Part shown: positions 16,701 to 23,742 of the stretch, in pieces
How the letters are laid out: each line of letters opens with the position of its first letter
Position numbering within the stretch: the first letter of the stretch is position 1
IMG/VR virus record: IMGVR_UViG_3300008117_000290
Location: 1-33,377 of that record
Origin: a virus
Strand: one strand, 5' to 3'
Length of the DNA: 33,377 bases
The notes under the pieces: model-generated
The model's input: the letters and a program-made list of their open reading frames with translations, nothing else
Told to the model about the DNA's origin: nothing
The model's database searches: none
Translations under genes and position numbers: made by a program

Positions 16701-18602
16701 TTATTTGTGTTGTTGGAGTATTTCTTGAACGATTGTGTTGGTTTCATCGGCAGGATTGTACAGAAGTTCCCAAGTAACATCACAAGTTGGTATGAGGCTT
16801 TTACCTGCTTCTGAGATTGCTCGGCACTTTGCTTCAATAATGAGAGGCAAAGCTGGTACAATCTTGACTTCGGTATCGAGACCGTCATGTAACTGTGAGT
16901 TCATCTGACAATTGAACTTACGATAAAGTGGGCTTGCGTCCCAATTTATCATAGCAAGAGTCATGATCCAGCCAGCAGCTCCCTGGACAAAGTAGTTACA
17001 GGCTTTGAATGGTTCGTCTGGTGGTACGTCGAGACGATAGCCACCTAGTGTGTGAATAGCATACGTCTTGTGACGAACGTAGCATTCTTCGGCAAGTTTA
17101 CGTCTCGAATCTGTGAATTCTTTGATACCAGGAAATCGGGCATCAATCTTTGCACAGTAGTTAGGTAATGATGTACTCTTGCTTCCGTGATACGTTTCGT
17201 TTGTCTTCATATCTGTTGCACCATAGATACGAGAGAAATTACCGTTCTTAACTCGCTGGTAAACTTTGAGAGCTTTTTGGTCAAGCTCGTTGAGTTGACT
17301 CTTGCTCTTTGATTTAGCTAGTCGGTAAGCATCCATTTGTTCTGGAAAGATAATTTCCATAATCATTTCGTGGACTGACTTGCCTGCTTCAAAAGCTTTG
17401 ATAAGCTCTACGTTACCAACAGAGTAAGCCCAGATACGAAGCTCGATGTTCACCATGTCAGTACAGATCCAGACGTATCCTGGGGGTGGACCGAATAAGA
17501 ATCGGAGTATTTTGTCTGAGTTCTGATCGTTAGGACTGTTCGAGCTTTGACGAGTTTCTCTGGTTCCTGTGATGTTGAGAGACGAGTGGGTACGATTGTT
17601 TTCATCAAGCCAGTTGATGTAGCTTGTGAGGTCGGTAATGTGTTTTTGTTTCTTCTTGTACAAAGCAAGCTGGACTAAAGGCTCAGCATCAATCATTTCG
17701 GAGTACGACTTTAGAGCTTTCTGGTCCATTGCTGGGACAGGTTTCTTACCTTTGGTTTGGAACTTTACTGGAATCTTTAGTCGGTTGTGAATCAAGTCGA
17801 CTAGGTGTTGACGACTATTAGGATTAAACCTATAGTCGATCTTAGCTAGTCTCTTGATATTCCAACGATGTTCTTCCATTTCTTTCTCGAACTTAGCAAT
17901 CAGTCTAGCAGCTTTTTCTTTGTCAAACGATTTGCCGTTGGTTTGAATGTTGTAGACAATGCGGATCAGTTTCTTGCGAGTCTGGTAGACGTTCCAAAGA
18001 CCGTCAACCATAATGCTTGTCTTGAAAGCATCCCACAAGAGTAGGGTACGCTCAACGTCACCTACAGCGTAAGTACGACAGGCATTTATAGCAAGCCAGT
18101 AATCCATCTTCCAGAACATCGTACCGTTCTTGCGTAGTCCTGGGAAGTGGTGGTGTCCTGCTTTAGCTACACAGTATCCTGCTTTGCGTGCTTCCTTGAT
18201 TGCATCTTTGACTTGTTCTTCGAGAAACACTTCGTCAACGTCAGAATAGTTGAAATACTTGACTCCGAGGTCTTTAAGATTGTGGGTGTCACCAGAACAA
18301 ACACAATGAGAAGCTAGCAAAGTATCTTCGAGTTTGTCCCAGAATAGTTCTGGTGGAATCCCGATAGAAGCTAATGCTCGAATATCAAAGGCAGCATTGT
18401 GAAAGATAATCTTACTTGCTGACTTGACCAGATCAATAAACTCTGCAACTTCATCTTGTTCCCATGTAACGTCACGAGTGTACGGATCAACTCTGCCTTC
18501 AAAGACGTAGTTGCTTTTACCGTCACAAGCTGTAATCATGAATGGACGACACCCATGAAAAAAGTCTGTACCTGTTGTTTCTGTATCAACCGCTAGAATC
18601 AT
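16701..18602 (-). CDS. Family A DNA polymerase with 3'-5' exonuclease domain
   Basis: A 633-residue replicative polymerase. Exonuclease motifs: D6 and E8 (VDTETTG), FHNAAFD at 67-73, YAVGDVE at 178-184. Polymerase motif A is CTDMVNIELRIWA at 380-392 (D382), motif B is KNGNFSRIYGA at 452-462, and motif C is QLHDGLDTE at 570-578. Motif C reads HDG where family A enzymes normally have HDE; this is worth noting, although the metal-binding Asp is kept. The start ATG overlaps the stop of the preceding gene (TAATG). It lies in one operon with primase and terminase. Confidence 0.9.
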   Translation of the reverse strand: MILAVDTETTGTDFFHGCRPFMITACDGKSNYVFEGRVDPYTRDVTWEQDEVAEFIDLVKSASKIIFHNAAFDIRALASIGIPPELFWDKLEDTLLASHCVCSGDTHNLKDLGVKYFNYSDVDEVFLEEQVKDAIKEARKAGYCVAKAGHHHFPGLRKNGTMFWKMDYWLAINACRTYAVGDVERTLLLWDAFKTSIMVDGLWNVYQTRKKLIRIVYNIQTNGKSFDKEKAARLIAKFEKEMEEHRWNIKRLAKIDYRFNPNSRQHLVDLIHNRLKIPVKFQTKGKKPVPAMDQKALKSYSEMIDAEPLVQLALYKKKQKHITDLTSYINWLDENNRTHSSLNITGTRETRQSSNSPNDQNSDKILRFLFGPPPGYVWICTDMVNIELRIWAYSVGNVELIKAFEAGKSVHEMIMEIIFPEQMDAYRLAKSKSKSQLNELDQKALKVYQRVKNGNFSRIYGATDMKTNETYHGSKSTSLPNYCAKIDARFPGIKEFTDSRRKLAEECYVRHKTYAIHTLGGYRLDVPPDEPFKACNYFVQGAAGWIMTLAMINWDASPLYRKFNCQMNSQLHDGLDTEVKIVPALPLIIEAKCRAISEAGKSLIPTCDVTWELLYNPADETNTIVQEILQQHK

Positions 18603-18874
18603 TACGAGTTACTCCTTGAGAGTGCGTTGTGGCATCGGTCTTTCCATTGAGCAAGATACGATTGGTTTACTGGTCGATCTTCTGCAATTCGACTAGCTTC
18701 CCAATCTTCTCCTGGGGGGTGGAATGTTAGTTGGTTCGGTCTGATATGTGTTTTGTTGACGTATCGAACTAAACCTGTTGGTGGGTCTGGGTACTCTAGT
18801 CTACGGACTTTTCCGTCAGAGTAAGTAAATTCGGCAACGGGTGCGTGGGTTTCAGATTTCTTCTTGTTGGGCAA
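18602..18874 (-). CDS. Hypothetical protein upstream of polymerase, TTG start
   Basis: A 90-residue protein. The start is TTG 18874, supported by AAGGAAAG about 6 bases upstream; there is no ATG option near the N-terminus. The sequence has a short beta hairpin (AEFTYSDGKVRRLEYPDPPT) and a charged helical C-terminus. The stop overlaps the polymerase start by one base, and the 5' end overlaps the zinc-ribbon gene by 23 bases. Function unknown. One CCTGGGG motif copy encodes P-P-G-E. Confidence 0.65.
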   Translation of the reverse strand: MPNKKKSETHAPVAEFTYSDGKVRRLEYPDPPTGLVRYVNKTHIRPNQLTFHPPGEDWEASRIAEDRPVNQSYLAQWKDRCHNALSRSNS

Positions 18875-19064
18875 TTTTATCTTTCCTTATGCGAGGTTTT
18901 CTTTTCAAGTACGAAGGGTTCGTCACGGTAAATGACACATTGCAAGATTGGCATGACCAAGTAGGACCAATTGCTTTTTCATACAACTTATCGTGACCGC
19001 ACGATGGACAGCACCGCATTAAGTACAGTTTGGTTCGATTTTTTAAGTCTTGCCAATTTGTCAT
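18852..19064 (-). CDS. Zinc-ribbon protein
   Basis: A 70-residue protein from ATG 19064. CCPSCGHDKLYEK and WSCQSCNVSF give two CxxC pairs in the spacing of a zinc ribbon, followed by a basic tail (YLKRKPRIRKDK). A longer reading from 19178 would run through the tRNA-like element and is rejected. It is probably a nucleic-acid-binding or transcription-associated small protein; the partner is unknown. Confidence 0.7.
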   Translation of the reverse strand: MTNWQDLKNRTKLYLMRCCPSCGHDKLYEKAIGPTWSCQSCNVSFTVTNPSYLKRKPRIRKDKIAQQEEI

Positions 19065-19110
19065 AGTATCGACCCTATATTCGTATTTTCTAAGTACAAA
19101 CAAACAAAAA

Positions 19111-19208
19111 TGAGTCAGACAGGAATCGAACCTGTGTTCACGCCTTAAAGGGGTACCACACACATTACTGTGCTCCAATTTCGCGTTCTACCACTGAACT
19201 ACTGACTC
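19111..19208 (-). tRNA. tRNA-like element with intact acceptor, D and T arms but no normal anticodon arm
   Basis: Read on the minus strand, GAGTCAG (19208-19202) pairs with CTGACTC (19118-19112), plus an optional eighth pair. The D arm is GTTC-AGTGGTA-GAAC. The T arm is ACAGG-TTCGATT-CCTGT, with the canonical TTCGA loop. Between D and T arms lie 49 bases instead of the usual about 23-40. I found no 5-bp stem with a 7-base loop there, so no anticodon can be assigned. A CACA-GTAA-TGTG hairpin is inside. It could be a tRNA with an insertion, a long-variable-arm tRNA that I mis-fold, or a tRNA mimic. Confidence 0.6.
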
Positions 19209-19215
19209 AACAAAA

Positions 19216-19271
19216 AGGACCGGGCAGGACTTTAACCCGCCAAAGCCGCTAAGCTCGCTCAATGCCGATCC
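19216..19271 (-). tRNA. 56-nt tRNA-like element lacking a D arm (degenerate or mimic)
   Basis: GGATCGG (19271-19265) pairs with CCGGTCC (19223-19217) as a 7-bp acceptor with one G-U. GCGGG-TTAAAGT-CCTGC forms a T-arm of exactly 17 bases with a near-canonical loop. Only 24 bases lie between acceptor and T arm, too few for D and anticodon arms. It sits 7 bases upstream of the other tRNA-like element. It is not a normal tRNA; it may be a decayed tRNA or a tRNA-like structural RNA. Confidence 0.35.
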
Positions 19272-19272
19272 T

Positions 19273-19291
19273 TGGTTGGTTAAGCCAACCA
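19273..19291 (-). other. Perfect 7-bp hairpin TGGTTGG-(5)-CCAACCA
   Basis: The arms 19273-19279 and 19285-19291 are exact complements around TTAAG. The hairpin is immediately upstream (minus sense) of the 56-nt tRNA-like element. It could be a processing signal or a separate arm of the same RNA. Confidence 0.5.
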
Positions 19292-19363
19292 CTCTGCACA
19301 ACAAAACAGTAGATTACTTAGGGTAATTACTCCCTGACGATGGTACTGCCAGACACTTACATT

Positions 19364-19471
19364 CTGTTTGGGTTGAAGGAGCTGTGCTTAAGTAAATCCT
19401 GTAGTGTACCAGTTCAAGGTCAGCGACGACTTAGAACTGGTGGGTAGGATGGCCAAGCAAGCCCCAAACAG
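19364..19471 (-). ncRNA. 108-nt rod-shaped structured RNA candidate
   Basis: Four helices are nested one inside the other: CTGTTTGGG 19364-19372 with CCCAAACAG 19463-19471 (9 bp); TGCTT 19385-19389 with AAGCA 19455-19459; ATCCT 19396-19400 with AGGAT 19446-19450; ACCAGTTC-AAG 19408-19418 with CTT-A-GAACTGGT 19430-19441 (11 bp, one bulge). The outer stem abuts the stop codon of the secreted-protein gene. The interior has no protein frame that I can support. The shape recalls rod-like regulatory RNAs such as 6S RNA, or phage packaging RNAs, but I see no sequence match. The minus strand is assumed from the surrounding transcription. Confidence 0.55.
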
Positions 19472-19945
19472 CTATTCGTACAAGTTGCAAGCAAACCAAC
19501 CCCAAGCTCGGAGTCGTCGATTGTAGCCGTAAGCTACACCTGACTCACGAAGTTTTCGTTGATTGTAGTAGCAACATTGTCGAACAGCAGCTTCTGGAGA
19601 CGAAGTAGAAAAACCTACACCTTCGGCAGAACCACCACCGAAACCACCACCAACGTGGCAACAAGAACCCATTGCTGCTTGTCGGTTAGCTTTCGATTGA
19701 GCAACACCACAAGCAAATCCTTGAGCAGTAGCTTGTACTACTGACCTGACCGGCTGTACTTCCTGGAGGTAGTACACTGGTGCTGAAACGACAGTACCGA
19801 CCACTTCTGCTGTGTCGTAGACGACAGATCGTACAGGAGTACGGCAGGTTCCATTGGCACAAGGCTCTTGGGCGAACATTGGCAAGCAAAGTAGCCAAGC
19901 TACCACGACCATGACACAAACACCGACACCGACAAATTGAGACAT
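19472..19945 (-). CDS. Secreted Cys/Gly-rich protein of planctomycetal type
   Basis: A 157-residue protein from ATG 19945 (MSQFVGVGVCVMVVVAWLLC), with signal peptide cleavage likely after PMFA. An earlier GTG at 20023 was rejected because it has no binding site. The mature part contains CANGTCRTP. The C-terminal module contains CCHVGGGFGGG, EGVGFSTSSPEAAVRQCCY and GWFACNLYE. From memory this GVGFS-SSP-CCY-GW.AC pattern occurs in small secreted proteins of Planctomycetes, which is the main host clue here. The N-terminal mature region has repeats of VRSVV. The role is unknown; it may modify the host envelope. Confidence 0.72.
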   Translation of the reverse strand: MSQFVGVGVCVMVVVAWLLCLPMFAQEPCANGTCRTPVRSVVYDTAEVVGTVVSAPVYYLQEVQPVRSVVQATAQGFACGVAQSKANRQAAMGSCCHVGGGFGGGSAEGVGFSTSSPEAAVRQCCYYNQRKLRESGVAYGYNRRLRAWGWFACNLYE

Positions 19946-20032
19946 CTTCACAATAGTTTTCCTTAACCAAACGAACAAACAAAACCAGTGGTGGCTCACT
20001 GGCAAAACACGACTGTAGCTCACACAGGGAGG

Positions 20033-20062
20033 GTTCTAAGCATCGAAGTTGATGCTTAGAAC
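20033..20062. terminator. Perfect 12-bp hairpin, terminator-like without U-tract
   Basis: GTTCTAAGCATC (20033-20044) and GATGCTTAGAAC (20051-20062) are exact complements around GAAGTT. It lies 28 bases past the stop of the DUF669-like gene in the 145-base gap before the secreted-protein start. No T-run follows on either strand. A role as an RNase III/processing site or a weak terminator separating two transcription units is inferred. Confidence 0.6.
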
Positions 20063-20090
20063 TGAGATTGACAGATAATCGAACAACAAA

Positions 20091-20885
20091 CTAGAACGTC
20101 ACTTTGTCAACGTGAACGATCTTCTCCATTGTAGGATCGTCAACCGACTTGATCTGAAGCTTGTTCGAACTTTCGAACACGTCTTCAACGGTCCACTCCA
20201 TTTCCAAGTGGGTCACTTTGGAACCCTTAGAAGGGAGGGCACTCGGACTCGCCTGTGATGGGGCAGCAGTCTGGGTTTGGGCCGTAGCAACCGATGGACT
20301 TGCAGAACTCGATGCCGACCCAACTACGTTTGGGCTTGGCACCGAAGGAGCGATGCTGTCTGTAGGCTCGATGTGCTGTTCGACGGTTGCTAAACGGATA
20401 CCCTTGTTGTCATCCAGACGATTGTATTGGTCTTGGATGATTTCGAAGTGCAACGAGTGACCTTCCTTCTGCAAGAAGTATTCACCGATCTCAGCAGGAC
20501 TGTCATGACCGACCCGAACTTCTCTGGGGAGACCGAGACGTTCCATGTCGTTGAGGAAAATCTCGTACCGACCAGCAGCCGTCATGTTGGTAGAATCGCT
20601 GAACCAGTAGGTCTTGCGAAGTTGTTTGCCAGCATGGTCTGGATGGTCGATGATGTTCAGAACGATCTGAGCATATGCCGAGCCTTCCTTGAAGGAACCA
20701 TCGGGGTTCGTCTTGTCTTTCGACTTGTCGAACTTGAAGTCCGTGATGATGCACACACCTGTGGACCCAACGGGTACAGGAATGTTTTGCATCCTCGATT
20801 CAGCACTCTTGGCTTCCTCGATGCGGGTTTGGTTCTTGCCATAGAAGGACATGAAACTTGCAGATACTTCGGATTTTTTGGACAT
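20091..20885 (-). CDS. DUF669-like putative single-strand DNA-binding protein
   Basis: A 264-residue protein. The start is ATG 20885 with AGAAGAGAA upstream; a TTG 27 bases earlier is less likely. Residues about 35-150 fit the DUF669 pattern: VPVGSTGVCIITDFKF, AYAQIVLNIIDHPDHAGKQL, RKTYWFSDSTNMTAAGRYE and a LGLP helix. A Ser/Ala/Pro/Thr linker follows at about 175-220, then a small C-terminal beta domain (VTHLEMEWTVEDVFESSNKL) resembling a polymerase/primase contact module. It sits directly downstream of a Sak4-like ATPase, the usual partner of DUF669 proteins in phage recombination modules. The role is inferred from family and context. Confidence 0.6.
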   Translation of the reverse strand: MSKKSEVSASFMSFYGKNQTRIEEAKSAESRMQNIPVPVGSTGVCIITDFKFDKSKDKTNPDGSFKEGSAYAQIVLNIIDHPDHAGKQLRKTYWFSDSTNMTAAGRYEIFLNDMERLGLPREVRVGHDSPAEIGEYFLQKEGHSLHFEIIQDQYNRLDDNKGIRLATVEQHIEPTDSIAPSVPSPNVVGSASSSASPSVATAQTQTAAPSQASPSALPSKGSKVTHLEMEWTVEDVFESSNKLQIKSVDDPTMEKIVHVDKVTF

Positions 20886-20901
20886 AGTAAATTCTCTTCT
20901 G

Positions 20902-20922
20902 AAAACAAACAAACAAACAAAC
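20902..20922. repeat. (AAAC)n microsatellite, leader of DUF669-like gene
   Basis: About five AAAC units; on the coding strand this is a GTTTGTTTG-rich, U-rich leader ending 17 bases before the start codon. Similar GTTTGTTTG tracts precede the genes at 19064 and 19945. It may favour ribosome protein S1 binding. Confidence 0.6.
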
Positions 20923-20924
20923 GA

Positions 20925-20941
20925 GTTTTGATCTTATAGCA
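20925..20941 (-). promoter_or_regulatory. Candidate extended -10 promoter TGC-TATAAG
   Basis: On the minus strand TATAAG (20938-20933) is preceded by TG-C, an extended -10. No convincing -35 is seen (TATTCA with a 16-base spacer at best). An inverted repeat CAAC-N6-GTTG surrounds 20940-20954. It lies in the 104-base gap between the Sak4-like and DUF669-like genes. Confidence 0.35.
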
Positions 20942-20989
20942 ACTACATGTTGTCTGAATAAAAAAATCAAAACACAAACACGAACGACA

Positions 20990-21793
20990 CTAACCAGTCG
21001 GGGAAGCTTTTACCCATTCCTTTCTAATAGCTTCCGGAAAATGTTTGGACAAGTTCTTCCAGGCTTCCTGGGGTGACTTACCCATGTTGATGATTGGAGG
21101 CATACCCCATCGGTTCTTGGCTTGGTGGGCAGCAGACACGGTAGTATAGATAACTCGGTTGTCATCTTCCCGTGCTTTGCCTTCCATTGCCAAACCACCT
21201 TTGGCCGAATCGGTAACTCGATTGATGTCGATTGACAAGTTGAGAAAGAATATAAATCCTGCCCAAGCTGTCAAGACGGATCGCATACCAAGACCTTTGT
21301 CATTGTCATCAAGGTTGATGATATGACTGATGTAGTCTGGACCCATCGAGTTTGCCATTGTAGTTGTACCTACGTGTCCTAACAGGATGATGTTGACCCC
21401 GTCGTTCGTCTTGTTAGTACATAGGTCAAGAAACTGTTGAAACACCACAGGTGATTCTTGTCTTGGACCTTTACTGTAAGAGTTGAACTGCATCCAGTCA
21501 TTCTTGTAGAACTGTTGACAAACGTGTTCAAAGATTTTGCTTTGCAAGCCCTTAGTCGAGTCAATCAGGATTGTACCCTTAGTGACTTTTGTAATTGCTT
21601 GAGCAAGTTGTTGGAACGAAGTAATGATGTAGTTCAGACTATTCTCTGGAACTTGACCTACTACTTCAAGGTCTTGGTAGCCAGTTTCACCGATTGACAT
21701 ACAGTGAACTGGACCTGGAAACTGGAGGCCAAGGCTGGTCTTACCCATACCTTCACGACCGTAAATAACACCTGCCATACCACGTATAGCCAA
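20990..21793 (-). CDS. Sak4-like RecA-fold ATPase (phage nucleotide-binding recombination protein)
   Basis: A 267-residue P-loop protein. Walker A is GREGMGKTSL at about 12-21 and Walker B-like GTILIDST at about 73-80. A later NIILLGHVGTT strand ends with a polar residue typical of RecA-core proteins. Sak4-type proteins promote single-strand annealing and pair with DUF669/SSB proteins, here encoded next. The start is TTG 21793: AGGAG sits exactly 7 bases upstream, while the in-frame ATG at 21778 has none. Its leader contains the CGTCCCT...AGGA hairpin element shared with three other genes. Confidence 0.75.
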   Translation of the reverse strand: MAIRGMAGVIYGREGMGKTSLGLQFPGPVHCMSIGETGYQDLEVVGQVPENSLNYIITSFQQLAQAITKVTKGTILIDSTKGLQSKIFEHVCQQFYKNDWMQFNSYSKGPRQESPVVFQQFLDLCTNKTNDGVNIILLGHVGTTTMANSMGPDYISHIINLDDNDKGLGMRSVLTAWAGFIFFLNLSIDINRVTDSAKGGLAMEGKAREDDNRVIYTTVSAAHQAKNRWGMPPIINMGKSPQEAWKNLSKHFPEAIRKEWVKASPTG

Positions 21794-21800
21794 AATAAAT

Positions 21801-21822
21801 CTCCTAAAACAAGAGGGACGGA
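21801..21822 (-). promoter_or_regulatory. Leader element CGTCCCT-N-AGGAG, copy 1
   Basis: On the minus strand the leader reads CGTCCCTCTTG, then TTTTAGGAG, before the TTG start of the Sak4-like gene. The CCT/AGG arms place the Shine-Dalgarno in a small stem. Related copies are at 26287-26310, 26678-26703 and 33119-33145. Confidence 0.5.
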
Positions 21823-21826
21823 CAGA

Positions 21827-22675
21827 CTACAAATTGTTGTCTGCTTTTCGGGTGGCATCTTCTGGGGTGAAGGTGCCGGTTGGGTATCGTTTACGAAGTT
21901 TGGCTTCGTTTGCGTTGAGTATGTCTTGGAGAGTCAAGTTAAGGTCAACAGTAGCAAACACAGTGATGAATGCCCAGAATCCACGAATGTATATCGGGAG
22001 TAGTGACCAGTCTGCTGTACGGTAGTACAACACACGTTTGACATAATCCAGGAAACCTTCAACGTACTGTGGAAAGTCGATGGTTTCGTAATTCTTGTAC
22101 GTTGGGAGTAACTCGACGTAATCGTTACACAGCATTACAACAGAGATTTCCATCACAGCCAGTTGCATACGTTTGTCGAGGGATTCGGCAGACAAGTAGT
22201 CTCCGTGTTTTTCATTCAAAGCACGGTCGAAGATCAACGTGTACGGATGCTTGGCGGGGCCTTCTTTGGTCAGCAAGTCAATGATTTCATTTTCATCACG
22301 ACCAAACAATTCCTGGGGTGGAATGAGTTCGGGGTAGTCTTTTTTGTACGTTACATCGACCGGGTCCCGGAATTCTGGACGATGCATCGTTGTTGCAACG
22401 TACTTGTCCATGGTGTTTTCCAACATGGCGACGTAGTAGCAAAGGTCTCCCAGTTCTTTGATGTATGCTGTTCGAGCTGGCGATCCTTGTGAAGTGTCTC
22501 CACCGAACAGGAAGTCGAGTCGAGCTTCACACACTTCGAATGCTTCTCCGGCGATGCCGAGAGTACAGTGGTTAAAGTCGTCACGAACGATATGTTCTGG
22601 GTCGGTGAATTGGCTAGCTGCGAACGTGGTAAGTACGAAGTTGTGGTACGGGTTGGTACGAGGACGAATTTTCAT
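21827..22675 (-). CDS. MazG-like nucleoside triphosphate pyrophosphohydrolase
   Basis: A 282-residue all-helical protein. The metal-binding helices of MazG-like enzymes are visible: LGIAGEAFEVCEARLDF (E..E) at about 39-55 and YIKELGDLCYYVAML (E..D) at about 71-85. The C-terminus has NANEAKLRKRYPTGTFTPEDA, the characteristic N..KL..RYP..F tail of phage MazG-like proteins. It would hydrolyse (d)NTPs and may affect nucleotide pools or alarmone levels. An extra central helical domain of about 120 residues is unusual. The start ATG overlaps the preceding stop (TAATG). Confidence 0.75.
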   Translation of the reverse strand: MKIRPRTNPYHNFVLTTFAASQFTDPEHIVRDDFNHCTLGIAGEAFEVCEARLDFLFGGDTSQGSPARTAYIKELGDLCYYVAMLENTMDKYVATTMHRPEFRDPVDVTYKKDYPELIPPQELFGRDENEIIDLLTKEGPAKHPYTLIFDRALNEKHGDYLSAESLDKRMQLAVMEISVVMLCNDYVELLPTYKNYETIDFPQYVEGFLDYVKRVLYYRTADWSLLPIYIRGFWAFITVFATVDLNLTLQDILNANEAKLRKRYPTGTFTPEDATRKADNNL

Positions 22676-23742
22676 TAGTTTTCTCCGTGGAGTTCTTTGA
22701 ACAGGTGAGGGACTGGAACAAGGGATTCGAGTGGTAAAGCTCCAGTAAGATACTGATAGTAGTCTTTCTTGTACGAGTCTGTTCGAGCAGGGTCGAACAA
22801 ACGTAGCGGTCGTTTGTGGAACAAGTGATTGTAGCAGTCAGGATTAAATGGATCAAAACTGTCGGCTAACGTGTACTCGTACATGTAACACAAACTGTCA
22901 ATGATGGGATCAAGAACCTCCTTTCGATATTGGGTCACGACTTCCCTGGGGTGGGTACTGATATGCTGGTCTACCCAGAATATCTTGTTACGAGCAACTG
23001 GGTACTCTTTGTAAGCAGTACAGTTGTTGTACAGACGTTCGATGTAGAACTTGTGTCGTTCTCCAGCTTGTCTTGGTGGACAGTTCCATTGGACTTCTGG
23101 TATACGAAGAATATCGTACACAACGTGGTCACAAAATTCACCTAACAGTTCCATAGCATGAAGATACAGATTGAGTTGAAGATCGGTGCGAATTTCTTGT
23201 CGATGCTGTAGCTTGTCGTGCCTTCCCTTACACTTGTGTTCGACAAGTATACGAGATTTGTCGAGTGATAATCCCATAGGGACTGAACTGTAGTCAAAGT
23301 TACCGTTCCGTCTACCAATACCGTCAATCTTACCCATGAGTGAGATTGTGAAGTTCTTGGTACGATACGGTTCTTTGAACTGACGTTCTGTCTCAACATC
23401 GAAGTACAATTTGAATCTATCGTCATACAACTTCATCATTTCCTGGACGGAGTGAATGGTTGTTGGATCGATAGATACGTATTTGCTTTCTTCTTGCTTG
23501 AGAACTTCTTGAACAGTAGTTCGATGTTCTTCGGACAGGCTATGGTAGAGTTCAGGCCACTGGAGTGTAACCTCTAGTAACTTGTGCATCATGTTACCCC
23601 ACATCAAGTTTTGATTGAGTTGGGATGGTTCTTCAAGTCCGAGTCCGTAATAAAGTACGAAACTGAACGGGTCTTGAAGGTATTTCGACAAAAGGGATTG
23701 TGTTATTCCTCCGTCGATTGGGCCTCGCCATTTCCATTGCAT
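22675..23742 (-). CDS. PD-(D/E)XK nuclease, RecB/Cas4-like
   Basis: A 355-residue protein. The RecB-type nuclease signature is present: LMWGNMMHKLLEVTL at about 46-60 (conserved His), a D-containing strand MGKIDGIGRR, SRILVEHKCKGRHDKLQ (E-x-K) and QEIRTDLQLNLYLHAM (Q...Y motif). These are the catalytic pieces of the exonuclease found in phage recombination modules. It sits between the MazG-like gene and a protein of unknown function. Its start overlaps the upstream gene by 40 bases. I cannot say whether it carries an iron-sulfur site; only isolated cysteines are visible. Confidence 0.75.
   Translation of the reverse strand: MQWKWRGPIDGGITQSLLSKYLQDPFSFVLYYGLGLEEPSQLNQNLMWGNMMHKLLEVTLQWPELYHSLSEEHRTTVQEVLKQEESKYVSIDPTTIHSVQEMMKLYDDRFKLYFDVETERQFKEPYRTKNFTISLMGKIDGIGRRNGNFDYSSVPMGLSLDKSRILVEHKCKGRHDKLQHRQEIRTDLQLNLYLHAMELLGEFCDHVVYDILRIPEVQWNCPPRQAGERHKFYIERLYNNCTAYKEYPVARNKIFWVDQHISTHPREVVTQYRKEVLDPIIDSLCYMYEYTLADSFDPFNPDCYNHLFHKRPLRLFDPARTDSYKKDYYQYLTGALPLESLVPVPHLFKELHGEN

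Noticed and set aside
19111-19208. Selenocysteine tRNA (8-bp acceptor, 98 nt)
   Set aside because: No TCA anticodon loop and the D stem has only 4 bp.
20902-20922. CRISPR-like repeat
   Set aside because: It is a simple AAAC microsatellite with no spacers. No CRISPR array was seen in the window.
20427-20939. A 170-residue plus-strand open frame across the DUF669-like gene
   Set aside because: The minus frame has an SD, family pattern and operon context; the plus frame has none.
11217-22675. Z-genome (2-aminoadenine) phage
   Set aside because: MazZ-like and polymerase genes alone are insufficient; PurZ and DatZ are not visible here. Kept only as a possibility in the findings.
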